A DNA stretch of 64,000 nucleotides from Strobilurus pachycystidiatus (Eukaryota > Basidiomycota > Agaricomycetes > Agaricales > Physalacriaceae), in the NCBI GenBank assembly GCA_019915135.1, contig JAHLMK010000001.1:3782001-3846000 (forward strand), in the 5' to 3' direction. This document shows positions 38,221 through 49,691 of this stretch, piece after piece. A program made the translations under genes and the position numbers. The notes below the pieces were generated by a model. It saw only the letters and a program-made list of their open reading frames with translations. It was not told where the DNA came from and made no database searches. How positions within the stretch are numbered: position 1 is the stretch's first letter; each line of letters opens with the position of its first letter.

Positions 38221-39546
38221 ATCAGCAAGTTCGAAGGTGTGTAATTCGGTGTAATCGTATAACCGGTGTAATCAAGGGTCCAATTTCACACGTTTTACAC
38301 GAATATACACTAATTACACGTCTACACCCTTACACTCTATGCACCTGCTTTACACTCTGTCTTAGCTCAGATAAAGAAATATGATTGTGAATGTAAATAT
38401 GGTCACTTAGATGGTACTAGTGATGCATCTGTGGATAATAAAACCATTCCCATTGCGGCAGACAGTGAGATTGTACGGAGGACGCTCCGTGTAGCAAGCG
38501 CGGCTCTGCGGCGTGTTGAAGCGGCAAAATAGACAAGTCCGAAGAAGTGACGCAAACGATCGCGGCCACCACGTGCATGTTGGGCTTGGTTTTCAAACTC
38601 CGCGCTCACTATTTTCGTACCTTCCCACCATCTCCGCCTGCAAGGTGCCCTGCCATGTTCTTTCCGGGCTCCTTCTCCTACTTGACCACCCCACTGTCAA
38701 TCTGACTGACTGCGGACGAGGATAACCGCCCGCCAAAATGTCACACGTTCGAGGACCAGGACGACAACCTAGACGACAACGACGATTCACGATACCTTTT
38801 GGACGAGGATCCCGACCCTTCGGACGAGGACATTTCCCTCCTGGAAGCTACCCGCAACCCCTACCGTGGACGAGGCCGTATCCCTGCCGCGGACGAGGAT
38901 GTACTCCAAGCACGACGACCACGGGCGATGATGTACAACGAGGACGACGACCACGGGCTACGGGCTACGGCTTTCAATGGAAACAGCGAGCAGGACCCGC
39001 TCTGACGAGCGGCTTACCACGAGGGCAAGTGGTGTGTGTCGGACGATGCGCAGAATCCGACAAATGGGTATGTCCGTTCTTTGTAGTTTTCTGATTTCTC
39101 TCACTCTTGTCTTTAGTGTCTCAATGGTTCGTGTGACGTTAGGTCTGGCGAGTTCGGTGCGAGTATCAGTTTTGGGTGCGTGGTTTGTCGTGGATGCTGG
39201 TGTCGGTGTCGGGTGCGCGTGTGTGGGCACCGATGTTGGTTGGTGCACTGGGTAATACGGCATATGGGTCCTATATACGTAGTCACACAGTCATGCTTTA
39301 GTATCTAGCAATTCGATTCGCATTTCTGTTTCTTCTGTCGCTGTGTAATCTCGATCGCAAGATGCCTGTGTAATCTGGATGGGTAAAATCTGGCTGGGTG
39401 CAAATGGTGTAAATCGTGTAATCTGGGTTTACACGGTTTACACTGCGAACGCTGCAATTACGCATGTACCGTGTGAAATTACACGTCCCAAAACGGTGTA
39501 ATCGGCGTAGGATTACACCGATTACACCCCTCCCGACTTGCTGATG
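38221..39546. mobile_element. GTGTAAT-rich terminal-inverted-repeat element, ~1.3 kb
   Basis: Both ends start ATCAGCAAGT and run into clusters of GGTGTAATC/GATTACACC, in opposite orientation (38221-38340 and 39360-39546). The inside has an acidic short frame (SDEDISLLEATRNPYRGRG, 38799-39005) and repeated GGACGAGG, but no transposase. No target duplication is seen. It separates GH51 relic b from the second receptor; the left arm has no such insert. Confidence 0.55.
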
Positions 39547-39990
39547 TCGTTGCGGTTGAACGTTAGTCCCAAGAGCCTCTCGCTTCTGAATTCCACCAGA
39601 TGCAAACGGACAAGCGGACACGGACTCGGGAATTCAAACGCCTGAGGTACTGGTGCATTACAAGGAGAGTAAGATGAGATAAGGCCGACGACGTGAGAGC
39701 AGGCAAGAGTCAGAGTATACCAGCAATGTCATTGATATTGACTCCGAGTCGGACAGACTGAGCACAAGCACATATGTTTTTCGACTCCAATGACTTGACA
39801 AAACGACTATGAGGACTGACTAAGTATGGCATCCAGGTCAAGAGGACGTACTGTGCTTACAACGCAAGTAATGTACAAAGAGGAACAAACGATTCGCATC
39901 ACCCATTGTCATGTGTCTTGTTCCCACGCATTGCCTTGACCTCACGCAACCACGTACATCGCACCCGACAGCAAATCGTTCCCAACCGCA
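39547..39990. promoter_or_regulatory. Promoter region of right receptor gene
   Basis: Sequence from about 39870 to 39990 resembles the region upstream of the left receptor start (28614-28730), e.g. CATGTGTCTTGTTCCCACGC. No gene in the remainder. Confidence 0.5.
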
Positions 39991-40035
39991 ATGCGAAAGT
40001 TCTCTAAACCGATCAAGAAATTATTCCGCCCGCGT

Positions 40036-40258
40036 GGTGCATCTACTCCGGCGTCGACGCCGGACAGTCTTGCATCTACTCCAGCGGCACCCCCTGACCT
40101 TGTCAATCGGGCCTCTACTCCAGCGCTGTCTCCCGACCATGCCAGTCGTGCATCGACTCTGGCGTCGACGCCAGACCGCGCAAGTCGCTCATCTGCTCCA
40201 GCGCAGCCTCCCGAACATGCGAGTCGTGCATCCACTCCACCACCGCCGCTCAATCAGA
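40036..40258 (+). repeat. STPA minisatellite in right receptor, ~6 units
   Basis: Imperfect 13-codon units such as ASTPAAPPDLVNR, ASTPALSPDHASR and SSAPAQPPEHASR. The orthologous site in the left copy has four units, so unit number has changed since duplication. Confidence 0.75.
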
Positions 40259-42739
40259 AAGCCGCGATCGACTGGAAAGGATCGGCCAAGGTCACCTGGA
40301 GTGGCATCGAGTTGGTGTTGAAGACGGCCGAGAAAGTTCTCGACGGAACCCCACTCAAAACTCCTGTTGGCGTGATCAATACCCTCATTGATTTTGTCCA
40401 TGTACGTGGATTTGTATGTAACGACCTGCTGCTGATCTTCGAGCAGCAAGTTGGCGATCGCAGGGAAGACATGCGCGACCTGATGTCTTACACGCAGAAG
40501 CGCCTTGAGACCATCAACACTGCACTGATGGAATCCGACTACAGCGTTGCAAACGAACACATGGCTTCGTTTACCAAGTACGTCGAACTCTGTCAATGCA
40601 GTTGGATACAACCTCACATTTGCCGCAGGATACTCATTGAACAAGTCATTCACCTCCACACAATGGCGTCGAGGTCCTTTGTGGGCCGTGCTGCAACTAG
40701 CGACGACGACATCCGGGAAATCAAGAGAATCTTTGACGTCCTGAATGAAGGCACAAAGGACTTTCACGTGCGTACTTTCTTGGCCTCTACAGCCGTCCCA
40801 GAACCTGATCCTCATCAACTAGCTGGCCATTTCCCTAAGCATTGAGCGCAATACCACTGCCCTCATCTCTTCAGTTGATCAACACCACCTCGCAAGCTTG
40901 CCTCGGTCACGCCAGGCTCCCTATGATGCCGATGTCAACTCCGAAGGAGTCAGTGTTACACGCGAAGAGTGCACTCCGGGTACACGTGTCCAGATCATGG
41001 GGCGTCTGCTCGAGTGGGCACAGAATCCGTCCTCGGATACTTCAGCGTCCATATACTGGCTGAATGGGGCTGCTGGGATGGGAAAGTCTACCATTGCGTA
41101 CTCAGTTTGCACAGCTCTTGATGATCCCATGGGCATTCTCGCTGCTTCCTTCTTTTGCTCTCGACAACTTGCAGAGTTGAGAGAGCGAAAGTACATCATT
41201 CCCTCCATTGCATATCAGTTGGCCTGCCATTCAGGCTCTTTTGCCACTGCTCTTCTCAAGGCAAACCTGAGTTCTGCTGATTCCTCATCTTCTTCTAAAC
41301 AGATGAAGAATCTCCTTGTTAAGCCATGGCAGGAATCGGCCAGCAACCGCCTTGGATGTCCTGCCTATGTCATTGTTGTTGATGCCTTGGATGAGGCCCA
41401 TGGTGGCTGGGAATTCTTGAATGTGTTGATCTCTACCATTGAGGCTGGTCATTTGACTGGACTCAAATTCCTCATCACCAGTCGGCGAGAGCCAAAGTTG
41501 GCTGAAAGATGTACTGTACTGGCATCTGACTTTGTCTGTCATCTTGAGGAGGTGTCCAAACATGATGTTCAGCATGACATTCTCACATTTTTGTCTGCCT
41601 CTCTTCCTAATCTCCATGATACACTTGAACTCCAGACTTTGGCACAGCATGCTGGTGGTCTCTTCATCTATGCTGCCACTGCAGTCAGGTTCATCTCACA
41701 GGGTTATGCTAAAGAGCGCCTGGAACTATTGATTGATCTGCTGGAGACTTGGCCTCTTCAGTCTGATAGTGTAGACACTTTACCGCTAGATCAGCTCTAC
41801 AGTCAAGTATTGCAGGATGTTTTTTCATCAGTTGGAGAAAGGCTTCGCAACAGTCGTCTAAAAATTCTATACACAATTCTCTGCACAGAAGAACCAGTGT
41901 CTATTGCAATCCTCAATGGTCTCTTGGGTCAATGTCCAGATAACATGGATAATGTCAGATGTGTCATTGCTGATCTTCATGCTGTATTATATGTGTCAAA
42001 GCATGATGAGCTCATATACTGGTATCACAAGTCATTCTACGACTTTATGGTTGACATCAAAAGAGCAGGCTTGATCTACACATGTGACACTCTCACTCAG
42101 CACACTCTGTTGACCTTGAGATGTTTCACAATCATGGATAATCAGCTGTATTTCAACATTTGCAATCTTCCATCTTCCTTTCTTCTTGATGCTCAAATAC
42201 AAGATCTTGATGAACGTATCACAAAATCTATTTCCCCTCTTCTCCACTATGTCTGTCATCATTGGGCAGACCATCTCCTCCATGCCTCATGTGATGCACC
42301 ACTTAATGTGGAGCAAGCTACAGAAGTCATCACAAGATTACGCTCATTTTGTGACAACCAACTTTTGTTCTGGATTGAAGCAATGAATATTCTAGGCCAG
42401 GGTGGCACATGCTCAATAATGCTTAAAATTGCACGTGATGTATTGAATAGTCAGGTAAGTTTTCAGATAGCTGTCAGTTTGCCCCATATTAAGTCTATAT
42501 GATAGGATGAAAGAGAAAATAATTTCACAAGACAATTAGCTCAGGATCTGAAAGTTGCACAAGACTTTAGCACAGTATTTATCTCCAATCCCCTGGGTGC
42601 ATCAACTCCACATCTATATATATCTGCACTTGCTGCTGACAATAGTGATTCAACACTTGTATGCAGATGGAGAGATCGTTTTCCTAATCTCGCAAAGTTG
42701 CCAGGTGAAAGAAGAAGAGAATATCTAGTAACAACATTG

Positions 42740-44955
42740 AGGGGACATATACATTGTGTCAAGTTTGCTTCATTCTCAGATGATGGCCGGTACATTGTCT
42801 CTGCATCAAATGATGAGACAGTGCGAGTGTGGAATGCTGAGACAGGCAAAGAAAAGCTGAAGTTGGAAGGAGATATGAATTCTGTCAAGTCTGCTTTATT
42901 CTCACATGATGGCCGGTACATTGTCTCTGCATCACAAGGCGGGACAGTGCAAGTGTGGAATGCTGAAACAGGCAAAGAGGAGTTGAGGTTGGACAAACAT
43001 ACAAATTGTGTCAATTCTGCTTCATTCTCACATGATGGCTGTTACATTGTCTCTGCGACAGATGATGGGACAGTGCGAGTGTGGAATGCTGAGACAGGCA
43101 AAGAGGAGTCAAAATTGGAAGAACATACAGATTGTGTTAAGTCTGCCTCATTTTCACATGATGGCCGCTACATTGTCTCTGCATCAGATGACCAGACAGT
43201 GCGAGTGTGGTACACTGAGACAGGCAAAGAGAAGTTAAAGTTGCGAGGACATACAAAACATGTCAAATCTGCCTCATTCTCACTTGATGGTCGGTACATT
43301 GTCTCTGCATCAGATGACGGAACAGTGCGAGTGTGGGATGCCGAGACAGGCAAAGAGGGGTTGAAGTTGAGAGGACATACAGATTGGGTCAATTCTGCCT
43401 CATTCTCACATAATGGCCAATATATTGTCTCTGCATCATATGACAGTACTGTGCAAGTGTGGCATGCTGAGACAGGCAAAGAGGAGTTGAAGTTGGAAGG
43501 GCATACAAGTTGTGTCAATTCTGCCTCATTCTCACATGATGGCCGGTACATTGTCTCTGCATCAGATGACAATACAGTGCGAGTGTGGAATGCTGAAACA
43601 AGCAATGAGGAGTTGCAGTCAGAAGGACATCGAGATTGTGTCAATTCTGCCTCATTCTCACATGATGGCCAATATATTGTCTCTGCATCAGATGATGAGA
43701 CAGTGCGAATGTGGAATGCTTAGAGATCTTCATGAGTCATTAGAAGTAGAGGATATCCTTGATCCGAACCTTGACTTTGATCCAAAGTTCAAATCATTAA
43801 CATGTCAATGATCCGAACCTAAGGATCATTATAAGGATCAAGGTTCATTCACTGAAGGTAAAAATCATTGAAGGATCATTCTTGAATCATTAACTTTATG
43901 CAAATACAAGTACAGAAAAGCTTCCACAGTACTTAAACAGCTTTCAATGGTACAGATTGATGATTATGCATGCATATTCTATCAGACATCAGACATCTAT
44001 CACCCAAACATAGAAGGATCATTCAATGATCCTTGATTCGAACTGCTCAATGATCCGAACTTAAGGATCATTGAAAGGATCAAGGTTTATTTAATTTTGG
44101 AGAGGATATCCTCTCTGAGGATCAAGGTTCAGATCATTGAATAACTCGTGGGGATCTCTAGGAATGCTGAGACGGGCAAAGAGGAGTTGGAGTTGAGAGG
44201 ACATACAGATTGTGTCAGGTCTGCCTCATTCTCATATGATGGCCGATGCATTGTCTCTGCATCAGATGATGAGACAGTGCGAGTGTGGAATGTTGAGACA
44301 GGCAAAGAGGAGTTGAAGTTGGAAGGACATACAGATTGGGTCAGGTCTGCAACCTTCTCACATGATGGCCGTTACATTGTTTCTGCGTCAAATGACAAGA
44401 CAGTGCAAGTGTGGAATGTTGAGACAGGCAAAAAAAAGTTGAAGTTGGAAGGACATACAGATTGGGTTAGGTCTGCATCATTCTCACCTGATGGCCGTTA
44501 CATTGTTTCTGCATCAAATGACAAGACAGTGCGAGTGTGGAATGCTGAGACAGGCAAAGAGGAATTGAAGTTGAAAGGATATACAAATTGTGTCAGGTCT
44601 GCCTCATTCTCACATGATGGCCGGTACATTGTTTCTGCGTCAAATGACAAAACAGTGCAGGTGTGGAATACTGAGACATGCAAAGAGGAGTTGAAGTTGG
44701 AAGGACATACAGATTGGGTCAGATCTGCAACCTTCTCACATGATGGACGGTACATTGTTTCTGCATCAAATGACAAAACAGTGCAAGTGTGGAATGCTGA
44801 GACGGGCAAACATGAGTTGAAGTTGGAAGGACATAGAGATTTGGTCACTTCTGCCTCATTCTCACCTGATGGCCGGTACATTGTCTCTGCATCACAGGAT
44901 CAGACAATACGGGTGTGGAATGCTGAGATAAACAAGGATCAATTGACACTGAATA
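42740..44955 (+). repeat. WD40-coding 126-bp array, 14 units, interrupted
   Basis: Units 1-8 precede and 9-14 follow the insertion at 43721-44160. Units vary most after GHT and in the SxDxT segment. Units 9-13 share a VRSA signature absent from units 1-8, so the two halves homogenised separately. Confidence 0.85.
43721..44160. mobile_element. hAT-type MITE, 440 bp, 8-bp TSD GGAATGCT
   Basis: Ends are inverted: TAGAGATCTTCATGAGT at left and, on the other strand, TAGAGATCCCCACGAGT at right, followed by ATT on each (about 20 bp, four mismatches). A GGATATCC motif follows on both sides. The 8-bp target GGAATGCT is duplicated at 43713-43720 and 44161-44168. TAGAG ends with an 8-bp duplication define hAT. 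Internally it is AT-rich with repeated AAGGATCATT motifs and no coding potential. Confidence 0.9.
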
Positions 44956-45324
44956 AACATGCAGGTAAATTTATCTTTCAAACCCTTTTGTCTCCATTAT
45001 CTTCATATTGTGAAACATATGATCTTTGTACTTCAGCTTGTGGTTTTTATAAAACCTCAAGTACTTGGAGTTTTTTTGATTATTGACTGCTTACTGACAT
45101 TGTCTCCAGATTCTGCAAATGACTCTACTTGGTGGTCTGTACAAGAAGAGGGTTGGTTGATTTCCTCAAAACAGGAAAGACTTTTTTGGCTTCCATCAAC
45201 ATCATCTTCTGCTCTCAAAACCCCTCGCTGTAAACTGGTCGTTTCTTGGTTTGGAAATTTTGATGTAGATATTTCAGATGCTTTCATTGGTGAAAATTGG
45301 AGCAAGTGTTATGATGGTCCTTGA

Positions 45325-45537
45325 TTACTTATGTATTTTGTACTTGTTGGTTTTGATAAGTATATACTTCTTAGATTATGTTGGGCTTCAGGATGTCCAA
45401 AAATAATGAAAATGATACCTTTTGGCGGGGAGAAGGTGGACATACTCATACGAGATGTATCCAAAGGCTTGCTCGATTCAATGTTGGCGGCAAATTAAAT
45501 CAAAAAATCCTCAAATTATTTCAGTGATTCAAAGTAC
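45325..45537. other. 3' flank of right receptor gene
   Basis: The first ~60 bp (ACTTATGTATTTTGTACTTG and GATAAGTATATACTTCTTA) match the 3' flank of the left receptor; similarity then stops near 45385, marking an outer limit of the palindrome. Confidence 0.6.
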
Positions 45538-45565
45538 ATGCAGGAGGCGGTACGCATAATCTCAG

Positions 45566-46330
45566 GTGTCTACATCGCGCAGAACGTCGTGGACAACGTC
45601 GACGATGCAGCGAGGTCCGAATCCGGCATCAGCCGGACAACGATCGAACGCTTATGCATCAGAGTCCTTGCCTCACAACCACGACGACAACGACGACTCA
45701 GACTCGCCGTCGCCCTCCGCGCCTTCTCCCAACGCCCTCCAGACAGTTTCTGGCCTGTCGCAGCCGATTGTGCCACGGAGGGTCGGCGCATGGCCACATT
45801 ACTGCGTAAGCCCCAGACGACGGGCAGCTCGACGAATAAAGGCGCCGTCAACTCAGAAAGTCGACGCCAAGCAGCGCCAGCCCCGTCGCACCCCCAGAGA
45901 GGGCTCTGCAAGGACGGCGGCCGGCAGATATGGCGCTGCTTGTCTGCCGGCGAGCACGCCACGTAGGTGGGTTTTCTTTTCGGATTCTATCTGGTCTGCA
46001 GCGCCTGTGGCTGCGGGATTGCTTTCATTTGATTGCATTTGATTTTGTTTTCTACAGTCCAGGTCACCAGCGCCAAATCGCCACGTCCAGCAACCGCCGC
46101 GCCACTGCCACCCTCGCACCTGGCCTGTCCCCACCACACCACATTGTCGTTTACGCAGCCTGCATTGCATAGCGCCGACATTATTGCCCTCCGCCCTCAC
46201 CATCGCTCGGCGCCGCCCTCACCATCGCTCGGCGCCGCCCTCACCGCCAATGGTGCCGCCGCCGCCCACCACCACCCCCACCACCATTCCCAACTTCTCT
46301 CACCGACTCTCCCTCAGCCGCGGTGATTGC
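45566..46330 (+). CDS. Possible two-exon gene of unknown function
   Basis: A frame reading SLPHNHDDNDDSDSPSPSAP and ALQTVSGLSQPIVPRR runs to a plausible donor (CCAC|GTAGGTG near 45963), with an acceptor TTTTCTACAG near 46058. The downstream part is His/Pro-rich and contains a tandem repeat. No domain is recognised, and the reading frame after the intron is uncertain. It could be noncoding repeat DNA. Confidence 0.22.
46191..46246. repeat. 22-bp tandem repeat, about 2.5 units
   Basis: CGCCCTCACCATCGCTCGG with a GCGC-type junction is repeated head to tail. Short and GC-rich. Confidence 0.75.
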
Positions 46331-48800
46331 TAACCTCACTTCCCACTGCACTTCTGCTCTCACCTCACCCTCCCCCCGCCGGTATTTTTGCTACTCTCCC
46401 AAGTCCTCACATACCCCCGTCGTCAGCCTCTCTGAAACACGGGGTTTCATGCACGGCTGAGCGCCCCTGCACATTTGTGTAGGGGCTGATCGTCGGGCAT
46501 GATTGAAATCACCCTCATTCCCTCGATCCCACCCTGCTCCTGTGCTCTGACCCTGCAGCCCTCATGAACGGCACATGCCCGACAAGGTGCAAGGGGGAGG
46601 GGTGACGTGGTGTGGGGGAGGGGAGGGGGGAGGGATGAGTTCTGAGGCAGGTGAAGAGGTGAAGCAAGTGAGGCGCAAGGAAGCGTGAGGAGGGCGACGA
46701 TCAACATGCGGGATGCGATATAGAACAGATGGGAGTGTGAGTAGGGGGTAATGAGATGACGAGCCCCGGGGTAGGAAATCGGGCCTGGGGGGTACCGGGA
46801 GGGGAGGGAATGGAAGGAAGCATACCGGGCTAGTATGTGGGAGGGTATCACGAGCAGGTGGCTGGTATCGGGAGCAGGTGGCGGTATCGGCAATGAGGGT
46901 AGTTGGGTGGTGCAGGTCAAATTGGTGCGCCCCCAGGTGGTCCCGGCTAATGCTGCGACGACGCCCTACATCCAAGCGGTAATTCGGCATCCAGCCCGTT
47001 TCGCTGCCGAGGGGTGCCAATAGGCCCCAACTTGAATATATTGATTATTTGTAATGTTTGCTTACTGTCTGGGCTGTGTGAACCGTCCGCGAAAGGGTAT
47101 GATTCATTTTTATTGTTTTCGGAGAGGATAGCACAGAACACCTAACCTAACTGCTGGCAGACAACGTAGGGTGCCGTGAATGGAAAGTGGTGGCTGTGCA
47201 AGTAGGCTATCTGGGAGGCTTTTGAGAAAGTGGCGATCACTCAGGAAAAGGCTAATAATGGTGACATGGGGTGCAATGCTTGCATTGACCCAAATCAGTA
47301 TCAGCATAGGGCTGGCCTAGGGTTTGCACTACGTATCAACCTGATACGGCACTCAATTACCGAATCGGGCACACTCGCTCGAGCCGCGCTTCAAACCACA
47401 GATTGCAATTCATAGTGTCTTTTCTTCTTTTCTTTGCCGTCTATCTAAGGACTACGCAAAATATTGGATCCGCAATTCAGCAAATGAACAGAGGCGCAAC
47501 ACGTGTACGGCTATGTATCAGTGGTCTCATCGTTGGCTGTGGCAGGTTGTCTTTGGCAATAAGCAGGAGGTCAAAAAAGACGCTGTATCGTTCAAATGAC
47601 GCAGCCACATGGACAACCCGCTCACAATGGCGCCAGTGGCTGTGAGGGGTACCGACACCAGCGAGCAAGCTGCGTTCGGGTGTACTAGTATACATATTTT
47701 CACTTGATTAAATTCCGTCTCTCCCGTTCCGAACTTACTGTAATCATGCTTACGTAGAGGCTTAGATACCGATTCATACACGTTGTAGTACCTTAGCTTT
47801 ATACCATTTCATCTGCATTCCACAGAGGGAACGGTGAGCTCGTCGGCATTCCGACAATTACTAACAGCTACTACTAACGTGCTAGCTATCGACGCCCTAC
47901 GGCGCCATTCAATTGATCCGCGGCGACTTCCGATCCGTCGTCGCCGTTACACGTGGTCTCACACCTTTGCTCATCTTCGCCAGATACACTCGGTCGTTAC
48001 CCACTAGTGAGGCGTATCCCTCACAGTGGCGACCTTTCGGGGTACCGCGTATCTTTTGATTGCTGGATTGGGTGGTGGATGGTTGGCAGTTGGAGGATGG
48101 AACAACCAGGCCGTATTCAGGTGGGTGGCCTCGGACGGCACAATTGTGCGGCCCGTACCTGGCCCAGCCTGATGGCACCCCTCCCATCGAGCTGCATCAC
48201 GACCATTCGGAAATGATGTGGTGTCAATGTGAGGGATGGTGGTGGAGAGGATGGGGTGGAGAGAATGTGGTGTGTGGCTAGGATATCCAGTGATCTTCCG
48301 GGTGGTGGGCGTACACGCAGTCGCTGCCATTGTCGTGTTCGCAGCCGTTTCCTTGCTGCCACGTTGCCGTCGTATTGCTATTGCGGTTGTGTTGTGACGT
48401 TGCTTTGCCGTCGCCGTGGCCGAGTTGTCGTCAGGCGCAATCGAAAGCAAGCAGCGGGGGCGGGGCCGGCGTCGTCAACAATCTGGAACATTTCAAAGGC
48501 TATAGAACAAACGTACACGCGTGGCAACAATCTGTGATGACTGTCCTCTTGCGCGCGGGTAGTCGCATCCGCAGCGCCAAAATCCGCGCCAATCCTCCGT
48601 TGTCGTTGATGACTATGGAGGCCTTTGACTGGGGACTGACACGAGCTGCGGCGGCGTTAGATACCGGCGTATGAGATCCAAGGTCATCCACGCCATTTGC
48701 GAGGCGTGGAGAGAGCGCGAGGGTCCAAATTAGCTGAGACTCAATGCCGACAGGTCCAGAGAGAGCGCATGAGGAACTTGGCGGCTGGATGACAGCTCAG
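46331..48800. other. Gene-poor, low-complexity region
   Basis: Long Pro/Ser-rich open frames occur on both strands but show no domain or splice logic. A hairpin (GCCCCT...AGGGGC) lies near 46463-46486. I see no gene that I can support. Confidence 0.4.
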
Positions 48801-48822
48801 CAAGGAGCTGCTGTCGTGGTCA

Positions 48823-49560
48823 GTGACAAGAGATGCGCCCCGATCGTCTACTTGGACGATTGGACCAATTGCCTGTAGTCCGCTCGAGCTTGGCTCGACT
48901 GGCGACACAGAACTTTTACCTATCTTAGCCTCATTGAAACGGTCGGCACGGTCCGTGGCGTCATGCGAGGTGTATTCGCCCTACAAAATTCGCTGTCATG
49001 CGCAGGCACTCACTACGGTCATGAGCGCTCCCCACCAATGCATGATGTGCTCGCGAGCGTTCGACGTCCACAGCTCTTTAGACACTTTCCTTCTCTGCAC
49101 GTCGTGTCCAAATATCGTGGATTGCCGGGCGTGTTGTCTTCACCGACACGCCAATCTGCCTCTACACTCCATTAAGGTAGGTTGATTGCGCGCTTGAAGA
49201 CCAACTCGTTCAAAAGTTTAGCAGGTTTGGACTGGGGTTTTTTGGCAACGTTCGTCGCTGTACGCTGCCGGTCTGGTCTATCTCCCCGGCCACCATGGGC
49301 CCGGAGCTATGCATCTACCTCCCGACATGTGGACGGTGATGCACACCAACGGAGCACATCTTGTGAACATCTCTATGTGCGGCTGTCTCCAATGCGCGCG
49401 GGCGCCCGCGCCACACCATTTACAAGTTCCGGGCTGGACAGTATTGTCGCCGACCCAAGCGGTCACACAGGAGGTCATCGACATGATCAATATTTCTACA
49501 CCGACGTTGACACCACCTAGAGTATCCAGAAGGAAATTTTGGTCGAGTTCGTCACATTAG
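48823..49560 (+). pseudogene. KDZ transposase fragment (CxC zinc cluster part)
   Basis: PHQCMMCSRAFDVHSS, then LLCTSCPNIVDCRACCLHRH and NLPLHSIK match the CxC cluster of the full KDZ gene downstream (CETCGEFRECIDCCLRRHEL and PLHVIK). Further on, VMHTNGAHLVNISMCGC matches VMHTTGIHQFRAAFCNC there. Nothing resembling the catalytic core follows. It is a truncated second KDZ copy in the same orientation. Confidence 0.65.
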
Positions 49561-49691
49561 TTACTAAATGGAGGACTACAATCCAATTGTTATTTGCCAG
49601 TGATGAATGTGCAGTCCTATTTACAACGAGCCACCTGCCCGCGCCAACGCGCTCCTAACAATTTCCAGCATTTCCTCCGATGAGTTGCTGC

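Larger units (their letters stand above)
39991..45324 (+). pseudogene. NACHT-WD40 NLR-like receptor (right copy) split by a MITE
   Basis: Inverted paralogue of the gene at 23696. Exon 1 starts MRKFSKPIKKLFRPRG and has about six STPA repeats and the helical domain (KTAEKVLDGTPLKTPVGVINTLIDF). Exon 2 has the NACHT motifs WLNGAAGMGKST and AYVIVVDALDEA. The WD40 exon encodes 14 units; inside unit 8 the frame hits TAG right at a 440-bp insertion (43721-44160) flanked by GGAATGCT. Leaving out the insertion and one copy of that 8-mer makes the WD40 frame continuous (WNA to ETGKEELELR). The C-terminus EEGWLISSKQERLFWLPS ends at 45324. As it stands it encodes a receptor truncated after about 7.5 WD40 units. 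It is a recent pseudogene or a truncated allele. Confidence 0.85.

Noticed and set aside
42541..43014. Minus-strand frames in the right receptor
   Set aside because: Antisense shadows of the WD40 repeats and the linker before them.
46447..47020. Two overlapping Pro-rich minus-strand frames with a hydrophobic stretch
   Set aside because: Low-complexity, GC-driven frames; no domain, splice pattern or conserved motif.
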